From Hymenopus coronatus (taxonomy: Eukaryota > Arthropoda > Insecta > Mantodea > Hymenopodidae), in NCBI GenBank assembly GCA_030762935.1, contig CM060900.1, positions 394,433,632 through 394,497,631 of the forward strand: a stretch of DNA of 64,000 nt. Reading direction: 5' to 3'. Positions 27,183 through 41,029 of this stretch are shown in pieces (the first letter of the stretch is position 1; every line of letters begins with the position of its first letter). The notes beneath the pieces are model-generated. The model did no database searches and was not told the DNA's origin. It was given only the letters and a program-made list of their open reading frames with translations. The translations under genes and the position numbers were made by a program.

Positions 27183-28350
27183 ATGCAGTAAACATGGAGA
27201 AAAGTCGAACGAACGTAATTTGTCTCTCCTATGAAAATCTAAATTCAGCAGTGATTACACTCGACAAACATCAACCGAACAAGGAGTGTATTTTACCTGA
27301 CAGTAATAGGAACTTGGCCCCTGCACAAGAAAAGAAACGAAACACAAACACAGCTTTGCAAGAAGACAGTTTCTATTAGGTCTGACTAAAAGCGGTAGAG
27401 CACGAAATAAGAAAACGACTTCAAACTCCCCAGAAAAGACATAAAACCATCTGCAGTAACTGCAGGTAGATTTCAATACTTGTTGGGAACTGTAGCAGGA
27501 ACTGTGACAGCAATGGGAACAAGTTGATAATTCTATGAGATAAGCTAATTCTGTTTCTGTGTTTAAAATAATGATCACTACAGAGAAAAAGGATTTCATG
27601 GCGGAGGTATTTTAAAATTTTCACCTTAGTCATTTGTTTGTATCATAATGATTTCTTCTCGGGATGTCAGCCAGTGCCGGGAAAGTTTCAAGTCCTTGTT
27701 TGTATTTTTAATTCCTGGTTTTCATCTTATTTGTTGTGGTTTATAACAGTAAAGTCATAACAGCTGAACTATTTTCACGTTTACTAATGTTTAGTTTAGC
27801 ATATCTACCTTCAAGATAGGGAATGTAAGTTGGGGTCATATACAACCTATAGACATTATACCTATGTGATTCTGGAAAAACTGGGTCCAACAGTTAAGGA
27901 ACGTAATGGTTTATCCTGAAGATAAATTTAGCTGAGTATATCACACAGTGATCTATTTTTAGACTCAACTGTTTTAATATTGTTACTGATAATGAATAAC
28001 TGATTTTGAACAGCATTTATAAATTATAAATCTACATTACTTATAGCAATCGGAATTTTTTATTTGTGAATATGAAAAATAGGACTTTTCCTAGATTTTA
28101 AAATGAGACCACAATTGCCACAAATGCAGCTGATTCTATTTATATGTGTACTATCTATGTTTATTAATTACGTTTTAGGGTCGGTTAACTCTGGGTTTCT
28201 AGGAAAAGGTTTACACAATAATACTGCAAGTAAGAATTTTACCATAGTTGATATATGTTGTTGTTTAGCAGTGCAAGGACAGACGATCTGATTTTAGGTC
28301 ACTGGGAGCAGACAATATCGTATGCAGATACAGTTGGAAGAATAGCAATG
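27180..28350. other. AT-rich non-coding DNA
   Basis: Only short frames; none looks like a protein family. Confidence 0.45.
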
Positions 28351-28367
28351 CGATAATTGCAGCTGAG

Positions 28368-28556
28368 TTGGAGAGTGAGGTTTACTTTATTCAGTGTGGA
28401 GCACTAATTGAAGAAATGATTGATGAAGACAATGAAAATGCAGATGTGGTTGTTCCTCCCGATACTAATAGTTTGACAAATGAAGATGAGGCAGATGATG
28501 GAGTAGAATGCTCTCGATATTACTGTGTTGCTGGAGGTTCATTTTCAAAGTGCTGA
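28368..28556 (+). pseudogene. possible piggyBac-like transposase N-terminal fragment
   Basis: The frame contains an acidic region with VVVPPDTNSLTNEDEADDG, similar in layout to the 'PP...TDEE' acidic N-terminus of piggyBac-derived transposases. Nothing from the catalytic core was found nearby, so the call is weak. Confidence 0.25.
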
Positions 28557-28559
28557 AAA

Positions 28560-29730
28560 TAAATCTGGGGGCACTGTGGATAATGAAGTAATAGGCGCAG
28601 GACTTATGTAACTCAAGAAAAGAGAAGAAACTTTGCAACTAGGAGTCAACATACAGATAATGAAACCGACATATATAGGAACCCTTAAATGTGAATTGTC
28701 AGCTTATTAACCTCTAGAAGAAATGAAATGAACAAATAAGGAAATAAATACGTGAGGTCACGCCATTTGAAGTTGGAGAACATTTTTGATTTGCTATAAT
28801 GTGTTTGATCAGTCATTTTAATGCGTAACTAATGATGTAATGCGTGATTTAATAAAAAAATAATAAAAGGCGCATCTCTAAACTTTGAATGTATGAATAT
28901 TCATCCTATAAACATTGCAAGCAGAGATCTAAATAATTTCCTGGTAAAGAACCATAAAATCAGGCAATTTAGTGTTAGGAGAAGAGGGTCCTTTATCTCC
29001 ATTAAGGATTCACATGTATAAAAAAAGGTCAGAATTGCCAAAATTTACAAAAATGAAATTCAGTGTTATTAAACAAAATAGACAGTAAAATGTAGTTCTT
29101 ATAACTGTTGCAGCTCTTAAACTACTTCGTATGGAGATTTAAATGTCTACCTGTGAGCCTAGCATCCCATAAAATTATAGTGAGGCTATAAACTTTGCCA
29201 ATATAAAAGTGAAAAGACCGTCCAAGGAGATTACAGAAATTTTCAAGTACTGTATTAGCTACAGAGGAATGAAAAATGATGGAGGAGGGTCTGTATATGT
29301 ACTAAATGCCTTTCAACAGCATAAAGTAAAAAAAAAAATTCTATTTTAATCCTTTTTCTTACCATACTGAGATTGTTTCTCAATAAAGTCTCCATCGATA
29401 TGTATCCACTTGGATCAGCGAGTTTGAAGCGGTTTCTTAATACCGAAAAAATAAATACCCTTCCATTATGGTAATTTTGCTTCTGAACCACAGTATTAAG
29501 TGAAAATAATATACCAGGTCGTCCAATAGCGCCATATTCCTCGTTTGCTGATAACCCGTTGTGAGATAAAAGAGTTCCAGTATTCAACGGGGCAATTGGA
29601 AGAAAACACCGATTATTTAGTGGCGTGTGAGCAAATAGCGCGAGCGACCTTTGTTGCACACCTCTTGCTTATTAACAAAAACGGTGAGGGAACTACGCTT
29701 ATCGGGATAAAGACTTTACACCAGCGTCCG
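28560..29730. other. non-coding DNA upstream of the Jockey element
   Basis: No convincing gene. The base composition changes to GC-rich at about 29,730, where the retrotransposon leader starts. Confidence 0.45.
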
Positions 29731-30197
29731 TAATGATATCATCCCATCATCGGGGCCATCATCGATACTGCCCATCATCACTCCCTCCTGAGACTCGAGA
29801 GGGCCGATATCTTCTCTGCAGCTACGGTACCACCTACCGGCGGATCTGGCAGCAGCGGCAGGAGCCACGGCAGCATTTCCCCAGCGGCAACGCAGAGGGC
29901 ATTCGTCCCTCTATTAGCTTGCAGCACCGACGCCTGCGGGTGCTCGGCTTCTATACAGCGGCAACGCAGTGGGCTCTGACCCCCTATTAGCTTGCCGTTC
30001 CGCCGCCAGTGTGCGAGCGGCCCCACAGACAGCTTGCTGTCATTTTGTAAAGAGCAGGAACACCCCCACTTTCCTACTCCTCTTCTACTGTCATCTTTCT
30101 TTTCATTGACCTGACTAGACCGACAGACAACGCAAACAGCGGGTCCGTAAGGCCAGAGCCAAGGGTGAAGGCCATTGGCCTGAAACCTCGAACCGAT

Positions 30198-31946
30198 ATG
30201 GCTCGCACAGGCACCTCCTCTAAGGAGGTCCGGTCCTATGCGGACAGCCGTAGGGCAACCGCACCGACACTGACTAGTGACGACGGGCAACAGCCAAGCA
30301 CCAGCACCAGTCTACCTACTCCCTCACCAGAGACGGCCGAACCTTCGCGCAAGCGAAGCAGGACGTCTATTGGCGGCAGCAACAGGCGCAAGCCATCTTC
30401 GCCTCACCGCCTCGTAGCGGTTGAGAGTGTTCAAACCAGGCAGGACCCCACCAATCCTTACACCATTCCTATGCCCTACTCCGACACCGACGTCGAACCT
30501 GACGGGCCGTGGATAACTGTCCACGCAGGGGGCCGCAGAAGCGGTCGTTCCTCCCCCAACCCAGCCGCACCAACACAGGGAATTAACCAACCCCCAACCC
30601 AAGGGGGGCGAAAAATCCCGCCTATAGTTGCCGATGCTTTCCGCAACCACGTTGTGGTAATGAGAAAGCTGGCAACGAAGCTTAGGGGCCCCTTCGAGGC
30701 CCGGCGGAAGCAAAGGAAAGTCCACCTCCATACCTCCTCGGAAAGGGATTTCGAGGCAGCGAAGGCAGTACTACGGGACGAACAAATCCCGTTCTACAGC
30801 TACTCGCTGCAGCGGCCCTACGTGGAGCGTAGGATAATTCGGGGCCTTGACTCCAACTGCACCCCTGAGGATGTCAAGGCGGCTCTTCAGGACGAGTACA
30901 ACATCACCCCTACCTCCGTGGCACGTCTCAGTAAGACGGTGGCAACAGACGACGGCACTCAGCGAGTGCCCATGCCCTTATTCCTGGTCGTGGTACCAAG
31001 GGAACGCACCCAGACAGTTCAGCCGATAGACGCCGTCCGTCGGCTTATCTTCACCGTCGTGCGTATCGAAAGATACCACGGCAAAGAGGGACCTGTGCAG
31101 TGCCATAGGTGCATGGGCTTCAACCACTCTAGCAGTGTGTGCGAGCGCAAGCTCGCATGCCTGCGGCGCGGTGAAGCCCATCTACTGAGGGACTGCACAA
31201 AGCCCCATGAAGCTCGCCACTGTGTGAACTGTGGTGAGGCACACGTGGGCTCATACAAAGGCTGTAAGGTGCGGAAGCGCCTTGTTGAGAGCCGCCGTGG
31301 AGGCCCCCAGGAGCCAGCTAATGTGCGCCCTGGGGTGTCCTTCTCCTCGGCACTAAACCGCGCTGAGGGAACGCTGCGCGCCGCTGAGGCAGCAGCAACT
31401 CCCACCCCCGCAGTCACTGCAGAGATTGTGCCAGCTCCGTCCTTGACGGAGACCCCAACCCCCAAACCTGGTCCGTCTACGTCAACGGAGGAAGCCGCCC
31501 CGACGCCCTCGACAGAGGGCCCACGCCGGACTTCTCCAAAAAAGAAGTCCAGGAGGAGAGGAAAGAAGAACCGTCGGGCGCCCGGCCAGTCGGGCTAATC
31601 AGAGGCTGCCACCTCTGTGAGACCCGAGGCCACGCCCCCAGCACTCCAGCAGCTACCAGTGGCGGAAGCTCCAGTAGCGGCCGCCACAGTGCCGACTCCA
31701 GTAGCGGAGGCTCCCGCTGCACCTACCACCACAGCGGCTTCCTCGGCCTTTACAGCGGCCATCCCACAGGCGGACCTGGATGAACTTCAGGACCTAGGCC
31801 TGTGGTTCGGTGACCTCCTAAGTAAGGTCCTACCTGTAGTGCGAAACTTCAAGTTAAAGTACAGTGACCCCAGACTCTCCCCCCTCCAGAAACACACCCT
31901 GTTCCTCCAAACCTTGGAGCAGTTGTACCCGGGTTCCGCTAAGTAA
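30198..31946 (+). pseudogene. non-LTR retrotransposon ORF1 (gag-like, CCHC zinc knuckles)
   Basis: Starts at the ATG 30198 (MARTGTSSKEVRS). The disordered N-terminus is rich in Ser/Pro. An RRM-like/pre-C2HC region (VHLHTSSERDFEAAKAVLRD, then RRIIRGLDSNCTPEDVKAAL) is followed by zinc knuckles CHRCMGFNHSSSVC and CVNCGEAHVGSYKGC; the middle knuckle (CLRRGEAHLLRDC) lacks its second Cys. An in-frame TAA at 31596-31598 interrupts the frame, which then continues through Ala/Pro/Thr-rich sequence to a TAA at 31944-31946. The stop overlaps the ORF2 ATG as TAATG, a termination–reinitiation layout known in some non-LTR elements. The protein forms the RNP with the element RNA. Confidence 0.75.
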
Positions 31947-33292
31947 TGGCCTCTAGATTCGTTCGGAGACCATTGCGACTCGCGTACTGGAACGCGAACG
32001 GCATCCGGTGGCAACGCCCAGGCGTCATTGAGTTTGTACAATCGTACGGAATTGACATCCTGATGGTTTGCGAAACCCATCTAGATGCTGTTACTGACTT
32101 CTCGCTGCCTAGTTACGTCACTCATCAGTCCGATCGGGTCGGCCGACAGGGTGGTGGTACAGCTATCTTCATTAAGAACCACATAACCAATACTCCTGTC
32201 CAACTCCCAGCACTACAGCACGTGGAGGCCTGTGCAATCCGGCTTGCCGTCGCCGGGCTAGACGCGCTGCTGATAGCTGCATATGACCCACCAAACCACC
32301 GCCTCCATGAAGCGGACTACACCACCCTACTCAACCTTCACCCAGTGGTATGCATCGCAGGAGATCTCAACGCGAAACATGCCCTCTGGCACAGCCGCAC
32401 CAACAACCCCCGAGGCCGCGAGCTCTACCGCCTCATCAGCGGCAACCCCGCCCTCGTCGCGCACGGACCGAGAGGACCTACGTGTCATCCGGCTCGCGGC
32501 AGACCGGATGTTCTTGACATCATAATCACCAAGAACACACCATTTCATCTAGACCTCTCGGCGGTCAACGAGTTGGACTCCGACCATGACCCTGTCGTGG
32601 TGGATACAACCGAGACCGTATCAGCTCTGGTAACACCAGACTGGATAAATGAGATCGACTGGGACGCAGCCGTCCTAGACCTAAACCAAACCGTGGACCC
32701 GCGACCGCGCATCGATTCCATCGAAGCGCTGGAAGCGGCAGCCACGGCCTTCTCCCGCCAACTCCTGAATGTGGTACGCGCGCATACCTACCGCATCCCA
32801 TCTAACAAACCTAACCCGAGAACCATACCGAATGAACTCCGTCAGCTGCTAAAAGCCAAGGCAACCGTACGGAAGCTATGGCAGCGCTTCCGCCATCTCA
32901 GGATCCAAGCAGTGTACCAGCGGTTCAAATCCCTGGCAAGGCGCCTGCTTCGCGCGCACCGCAAAGCGGCCTGGGAATACACAATGGCACATATAAACCT
33001 GGAAGAGAAACAACCCTGGAGGATCATCCGATCCCTCAGGAAAGACAAAAGTCAGTTTCAGCATCCCATCCATGGCACCCGTGGGAGACTCTCTTTTGAG
33101 CCCCAGGATAAAGCCACGGATTTCGCAGATTATCTGGAGTCCCAATTCGAACCCCGCGAAGACCCCTAGGACGAGGACTTTACTGAGCTCGTGGAAGCGA
33201 CGGTAGACTACCTCTATGAGGAGCCCCCGCCGCCCCATGAGGAGATCCGCATTCCTTTAGTCACCCCGAAAGAGGTCATTCATTACTTCTGA
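31946..33292 (+). pseudogene. non-LTR retrotransposon ORF2, AP-endonuclease domain only
   Basis: Starts at ATG 31946. The endonuclease domain shows the AP-endonuclease pattern: LAYWNANGIRW with its metal-site Asn, DILMVCETHLD with Glu, GGGTAIFIKN, VVCIAGDLNAKHALW, RPDVLDIIIT and LDSDHDPVVVD with the final Asp-His. It would nick target DNA to prime reverse transcription. A linker follows with an in-frame TAG at 33167-33169 and a TGA at 33290-33292, after which the sequence leaves the family. No reverse transcriptase is present. Confidence 0.8.
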
Positions 33293-34015
33293 GGCCAAAA
33301 CACTCGGAAGACCGTCAGCTGAAGCGCACAGTACATAGTCTAAACACTTTTTTTTGACTCAGGTACCTAAAAATATTAATTTATGCTGGAACCTCGACAA
33401 CGATTTTTTGGGCAGCACATACTACCCTTTCTACCTATGTACATGGTATGCTTCGAAAATGTAAAAAGAGAATAGCTAACTCAACGTTAAATATTGGAGA
33501 TATCTCGGAATTGGTTAGCTCTATAAAAAAAAAAAAAAAAAAAACTGTGTATGAAATAAATGGCTTTTTCAACAAAGTCAACATTTTTGTAAACATCACC
33601 TCTAACCTACAGGAGCAAACAAGCAATGCTAATAAAGAGGGAAGCACTTTCCTGATAAAGTTATTGTTAAATTTTGTAGTAAGAAGTTCCTCAGTGCCTG
33701 GCGTTTCTTATTAATAGTACCTTAAGGTTAATACTAGCACTAGAAAGTTATTCTTTCTAATTTCTAAGAGAAATGCGTGTATTGTGTGTGTATGTGTGTG
33801 TGCGTGCGCCCCCCCCCCCCAGTAAATCTAGTTTTTCACTCTGCAATATTATTATTTTTTTGTTAGTCTTTCATTTCCCATTAGAGTAATCGCTAAATCT
33901 GGGCAAAAAAATAATCTATAAAACATATTTACTGAGGAAAGTGCCTTCTTTTCAATACACAGGTTTCAGTGCAAAGGAATGGAATAGGGTAAGACAAACA
34001 ATGTCCAGAATAGTT

Positions 34016-34049
<34 letters not shown>

Positions 34050-37000
34050 GCTTACCCCGGACATAACACAGTCCATATTAATTCGATTGGCAACATTTAT
34101 AAGTCCCTCGATATAGCTTTATTCTAAAATGCAATAACACAATATATATCTATAAAGAAAAGATTAACAACATTTAACCCTTACAACTCGAAAATTACAA
34201 AAACTTGGTACATTTAATTCCTACTTCGGAACCAGTGACCTGCAATTAATAAAACTATATCCCACATGTTTCAAAAATTACAAATGGGGAAATTATTCTT
34301 GGGTAACCCTCATAAAATTACAATAGCCACATAGCTCGAACCACGGACACAGTGTATTAAAAAAAAAAAAGACAAAAGTATCTAAAATAAATAATAAATC
34401 TCGCCCCATCTTACCCAACATAGCCGAATGAAATTTATGCCCAATTCTATATACGCGTGCTTTATTTCACTCGAAAAGGCAGCTCAACGACAACATCAGA
34501 TTTCTCGTAAAATTATAGAGCATTTCAACATCGATTCACCAATTTCATTCATCGTCCTATATGACCAACCAGGTCAAAGGACGTTAAGCTTAAAAAAAAA
34601 AAAAAAAAAAGGTTCGCTTTAGTGTATGTATAAAAAATAATTTATTTTTAATGCAATGATTCATCGTAATTCCAAATATAGAACATATTTATAATGATGA
34701 ACTTTCATTCTAGCTATGTATGTTGGCAGCATAAAGAATTATATAATTTAATGTTGGTATATAATGTAACACTAAACGATTTCCTAACATTATGATGTAA
34801 TTACGAATTCCTTCTTTGGGCAAACATTAATTACTTTAAAATAACAGAATAGTTTAAATAAAAAACTTCTGACGTCTATGAAACGTTCATTAACTTTTTC
34901 GATCGTTTTTTTTTTTTAATTGCAATCATACAGAAATTATTCGAGGAAACGAATATTCAGTTGCCGAGTTTTGTAAATATATCTTCACAGTTTGGCCAGT
35001 AGTATGCACATTATCCATAATGTGTTTTACGAGTGTCTCGTGGCTTTAGCTGCATCTATTATTTAGAACTTAGGAGACACAAAGCAATTATCTGTTTTGT
35101 TTAATAGCGGGTACCTACCGGCTACTGAATGACAATACGGTCCAGCAATACCAAACCAGTTTGTTAACTGTCCCGAATAATAATAAAAATGCATCTAATT
35201 AAAGTACACTGCTATGCATTAACTGTCTTTATGGCTACTGTTTCATTCTCACCAAAATGAATTTGTTATGATCAGCTGTTCAAAGTTTCTGTAGTAAAAT
35301 TAAGCAACAAAGTAAACAAATGAAATAAGAAATCTGGTTATGGCAGAGCTTCTAATAGTATATATTTTCGAAGAATAAATCACACTTTGTTTGTCTGCTT
35401 AAGCTTTTAAATCTCATTTTAACTTGGACTATTGGAGCGCATATTAAAACAAATCTGATTTAGGTAATACACTCATACACCGTTCTCCACCCGTCCAAAT
35501 CCAGGTTATTATACGTTATGGTATTCACTTACGCAGTGATTCTTCCATCCGCGTTGTTATTCATTAATGCTCATAGCTATTTTCTGAAGCATTGCGGAAC
35601 AAACACTTCTTAAGCATCAGAAATCCATTCGTTGAATGACTCTAAATTTACATGAAATCTCTCTGTATATCACCAAAAAGAAAATGCATGTGCTAACTAA
35701 GGAGTTGCAAAACTATAAGTAAGGAACAATTCCAATCAAAAGCAGCACAAATGTATTTTTGAAACGGTTCTTCCCACAAAAAGATTTTATAAACGTTTTA
35801 ATTGTGGTTATCCACGGGATCTGAATGTTAACCTTTCGTAAGTTTTACTTTGCATATACACTACGGTTTACAAGTTGAATAAACTGCAATCAAAATGAAC
35901 AGGATTTCACAGCCAGTTCCAACAATATTCAAAATATGCATTTAATTCTACATATATGTGTCTCAGACATAAAATATTTTTATCAAAGTACCTGTCAGAA
36001 CCACTTCTAAGGTCATTACAAGAATCAAGAAAGGAATAAATAAATAAATAAATAAAATAAGCGCAAACATATGCATGTAAAGGGCCGTATAGTGTGAGAT
36101 GAAATTCTAGAAAGCTTTCGTCCTGCATCCTTGTATTATGGTTTCTTAGCTAGGTTATCAGCACACGGCTCTACCCATGTTTTTGTAAAATAAAAATTCT
36201 CATTTCGCCTATTAATATACTTTGAAATTTTGAAGAAATAAACGTTTATAAGTACACGTGACATGTTTTGTTATCTGTAACATTTCAATAATAATATGTT
36301 AAGAAGATGTGATTTTTTTTTTTTTGCTTATTATTCGCACTAGGTATATTAGCACTCAAAGGACACTAGTCTGATGTAAATAAACTATAAGGAAGAAAGG
36401 TACGCTTATCCTTCTATTTATTGTTTGGTTATGTTTTTAAAATTAAATTCAAGTACAAAAATTCAAAAGCAAGCAATTGATATCTTGTAGTGTCAACGAA
36501 AAATTCAAGAAACTTGACATTTCCAAGAAGCTTTACGTGGAGCCTGAAAACAGATATTTACAGAAACCGTATCTGATGTACCAAAGCAGGGCTCCCCTGA
36601 CGGCATAGCTATATGTAATATCTTTGACATCCATGCATTAGCATTAATACTCTGTGCAGAATTCAGCACTGCTATCTACGAGCAAACGCTCAAACTACAC
36701 AACTTTCAGAAAGTGTACAACGTTACACGTAAATTGTCAATTTGTTGGAAATTTCTTGCAAAAGGTATATGTTTAACTGATAGAGGCATAACTATAGTTT
36801 GTATTTATATTTCCATAATATTTTCTTGTAGAATATAATGTACATTCTAAAGAGGAGGCGTATATCTAGTGTTGATCATTTTTTATTTTTGGGATGTCAA
36901 CCACATTGAGACTGATGTGCATGGAAATTGAGCACATCATGACTTAATAAAAATGTCAGGTGATAAGGTTTCTAAATCTGTCATCATTTAAAGTAACAAC

Positions 37001-37230
37001 CTACTTACATACTTGGGAACAGGGCCATAACTTATGGCTACTATCCTCTTTATGAGAATAGCAGTCCATGTGAAAAATAATAGATATACACATGTTAGGA
37101 GAGGGTATGAAGATGTGGATAGTGAACAACACATCAAAATTGAACTATAAAGTATATTTGCAAGACGATTGACATTGTGTTATTGGTTTCATGTTTCACA
37201 ATAATTAAAGCTTAACACAGCTTACATACA
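33293..37230. other. AT-rich non-coding DNA with simple repeats
   Basis: No gene-like signal. Contains poly(A) tracts near 33.53 and 34.59 kb, a poly(C) run at 33.81 kb and a (CT)n run at 34.02-34.05 kb. Confidence 0.5.
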
Positions 37231-37979
37231 CATTTTGAAAATCCTCCTAGTAGGTCACTGCTACATTGAAAACAGACTGCAATTAATCAGGGAGGTGCTG
37301 AATACCATCTGCATCACTATTTTTCTCCAATGTGGAAATCTGGTCATGTGTAGCTGCAGGGCATTTCCAATATTCTCACATTTTGCAAACCACCTACCAA
37401 GTAATGCTTCTTTTATGCTGCACATGTGATCTTGTCGTCACATAGAGAGAGATAAGAATGGTAGGAGCTCCCATTCTTCCATCTCCAGTGATACAGTAAC
37501 CACCATCCGACACACTCAGTTTTAGCTACCCACCTCATGACTGTCAGGACATTACTGCAAACAGCCTCCAGCACTTCCCTATGGTATTCTCTGGCAGTGC
37601 TCTCATGAAGAATGGTGTTTTGATATAGGAGTGCTGTGCAACAGTAGTTACATCCATTTGGCATGGCAGTCGCCAGACTACTGATTTCACATTGCTTACT
37701 GTGCTCATAAAGGCCACTCCAGCACCATTTGACATTCTAGTATACCTTAAGTTTGTCTTTCTTCCCTGCAATATATACCATTTTATGCCCCGATAAGAGT
37801 TTATCACAAAATGAAATAGTTTCCATATATTATCCCAACCTTGTAAATTATTAAAATATCCCACAGCTTAATATTATTAATTTAACATGATTATATCTCT
37901 TTCTTCCAATATTAGTAATTACACTACAAGATTTTAAATCAGATATTTTTAATATGAATCACACGCTTATCCAATCGCC

Positions 37980-38266
37980 TGTGGTGTGGTGTCTGTGGCC
38001 ATGGTTATAATACACACCTCTCACCTAGAAAGCCTGGGTTTGATCCCAAGCAACTGCATGAGAGATTTATGGTGGACAAAGCTATGGGTTTTCTTCAGGT
38101 TCTCCGGTTTCCCCTGCCATTGCAATCCACCAATGCTCCATCTTCACTCCATGTATCACCAGTGGCATCGCCTGCGGTGCCACAAGTACTAAAAGCAGGC
38201 ATTAAACACTACCAAAAATTGCCTGTGGTGCCATATTGTAAAAGAGGGCATTCAACGGTGTAAAAA
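37980..38266 (+). repeat. tRNA-derived SINE copy with duplicated tail
   Basis: The head has a B-box-like tgggtttgatccc. The body matches the SINE at 25.4 kb (atttatggtggacaaagc; ttctccggtttcccctgcca). The tail module (gcctgcggtgccacaagtac) is repeated once at 38216-38266 (gcctgtggtgccatattgta). Confidence 0.75.
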
Positions 38267-38269
38267 CTC

Positions 38270-41020
38270 TTACTCAAACCTAATTAACAAGTATATGCAC
38301 CAATTTAATGAATCCATCACTTGTCAACATTTTTGGTAATAAAGCATTATGTAACTTAATTGATGTAGATATTAATTGATTATTTAGGATCTGGAAGAAT
38401 TCTTCTCCAAGGTAATTTTTTGCAAATATGAAAATGAGTCAGTTATGGATATGCTAATCATTACATTATTTTAAAAAACAGGATATTTTTGTAAAGCATG
38501 TTTCTTCCATCATCAAAATTTGTTCTGACTGCCTTGTAGCAAGAATGCTACAAGGGTGGCACAGTTGTTATCTGGCAGTGGCCCGATAAAACTCTTCATC
38601 CAATTATTTCCCATCAGTGTATCAATATTTAACACATGACGTTTGTACTTAACAATGAATATATTTTTTTATTCTGTCAGTCTCTAACTTTCATTGAATA
38701 TAATTAAAAATAAAGGATAACATAAGTATAAAGAATACATCAGGCACTTAAAAGATTAACTTCAAGCAGTCCAATAAGTTTTATATTTGAAAACCAAGTG
38801 AAACTGAAAGTGACTAAAGAATATTTCAAATGCACCGAATAACAAAAGAAGGAAAAAAACAGCAATTGCATCATATTTCTGAAAGAAGTATCAAGACATT
38901 CACAGAGTCTATATTGAAACTAGAAACTACCAGTATGAGAAAATAAATGCATGCTCAAGTACCAACACTAAGTGTTTAACTTTGTTATACCAACAGCAGG
39001 TAATTTGACAATAAAGTTCATTGAGGTACTACCAGTAAACATGAGTGCCACCATCATAGCATCCACTCTACAAGACGTTCAGAGCTCAGTGTAATGATGG
39101 AAGCAACATGTTTATGAAACATGTCGCTTATTTTTGAAGCTAAGACATGTGTAGAGTTTATCAAAGTGAAAACATTTTCATTCTTTTACATATTGATTAT
39201 CAATCCATGTATGTATTACAAACAATAGGTCCTCTTGAAAATATATTTTATGAGAGGAGACAGTAAAGTTAGTTCAGCTGGAATTGTATTAAATATTCCA
39301 ATAACAATGAATTCTTCTTTCTTTCTTTCTTTCTTTCTTTTTTTTTTTTTTTCTCTTTATTACCACCTAAGTTAGGACTATGTTTTTGAAAATTCGCTAT
39401 TTTTATCGCATTAATTTTTTGAAAATGTACATAACAATCAAACGGTTATTGTATTTTTAATAGGTGTAGCATAAGCAAAAGTAGAGGTTTGTTAGTTAAT
39501 ATGAAGGTGTTCAGTTTTAAATGGGCAGAACTCTATTGCTGTTGTTGGTACCCTCATTATTCAGATTGCTTATTTAAGCTGAATAACCACTAATTTTGTC
39601 TAACACTATATTTTCGTACAAAGATTAATTAAACACAGTAATGTGTCTTTAATGTAGAGATTCAGTAAATTACATTAACCAATCTAAGGGAAAATATTTG
39701 ACATCCTAATTTTATAGTGATTTAGGTTCTCCACAACAGCTCTTCAAGTGATACCTAATTTCACTGCCGCCACAGTCATGTAAACTTTAATTCAGGCTTT
39801 CCTGATTCACAGATGTGTAAATTCAGCTTTAGCTATAGATCTACCAAGTAGCTATCAAGGTCGATAGAAGTACTATTCTCATGCTGAAACAGTTTCAGGT
39901 AAATATATACCAGAGCCATATTGGTGACTCTCTTGCATTCTGTATGGATCATTCATTTCTTGTTACCAGTGGTTAGGTACTAGCCAGCTTGGTACATATC
40001 CCAAATGTTTACCTTCATTAGAATCATTTTTATACATTTTGCACTGTGAGGAACCTAAGGATGCAGTTGTGGTTGGGTATTCAGTATATTTTGAATATTG
40101 GTAGGTAGGTAGAAATTAAGCACATTAGACTCATGATGCCAGTGAATAAGGTGATGATGTGAATGTGAAAATGATTCCTCAAATGATCCTCAATTCCCAT
40201 GAGCTGAGAGTCTGAGAATAAGTGTTTCAATAAGGTACTGGCCATCCAACACAAGAAAGCAAGCGGAGCCTGAGGGGTGAGCGAGCGAGGGGGGGGTCTT
40301 GAACTGTTATCTGATCATGTACTAGTGAATCTGTTTATGTTTACTACATGTGTGTATGAACCAACCTATTGCTGCCAGATCTAATGCTCGTTTCAGTAAC
40401 TGCAGTGATGTATTCTGCATCATTTGGCTCTTGCTGCTAACATGCGCTATGACATATACTACTACAGTTATTTAATATTTTGTTACTTTTATTCTTGGTT
40501 TAATATTCAAATATTTAAATGCAGAGATTAGCAGCTACTGCAGCTAAGATCAGGACTTCTCTGACTCGGATCTTGCACGACAAATAAAGTTCTAGCTAAG
40601 TGTGAGTTATGTGACAACACTGTGTATTTTAGATGAACCTAACGTCCTTGTGTCATATCAAGAATGTCGAGCATAAACATCATGCGAACAGCAAAAGTGT
40701 TTACATAAGTGCTTACGTTGTGCATTCCTCTACCTTGCCTTCTTGTGCTGGGTCATCAATACTATATGAACTTTGGAATGGAGTAACTACAAAAAGGAGT
40801 TATGATGCAAGTAATATGTCACTACTTAATTCTGTGCCACTGCTAAGAAATACAGAGTACAATGTTGTAAAGCAAATAAATATTTTAAAATGTAATCAAC
40901 CAGCTTAAATTAACATATTAATGAAATGGTAAGGTGCTGTAAAACTTCAAAAAAATCCTCTAACATTTATTGTCAAACAATCCTTTAGTTAGGAATGTTT
41001 ATTGGAATTCTGAAATAAGT
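38270..41020. other. AT-rich non-coding DNA
   Basis: No gene-like signal; a (CTTT)n/poly(T) stretch lies at 39.31-39.35 kb. Confidence 0.45.
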
Positions 41021-41029
41021 ACCATTTAT

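Larger units (their letters stand above)
29730..33292 (+). mobile_element. Jockey-clade non-LTR retrotransposon, 3'-truncated
   Basis: A GC-rich block with a leader, ORF1 (nucleic-acid binding) and the first third of ORF2 (AP endonuclease). Homology ends just before the reverse transcriptase would begin. LINE copies are usually 5'-truncated, so loss of the 3' part points to a later deletion or recombination. The leader contains an imperfect ~43-bp repeat (29880-29922 and 29956-29998: gcggcaacgcag ... ctattagcttgc). Confidence 0.8.

Noticed and set aside
37230..37864. Minus-strand frames with a 'TGDGRMGAP'-like segment, perhaps a transposase
   Set aside because: A GDGR motif alone is too short; I could not find further ordered motifs, so I do not call a family.
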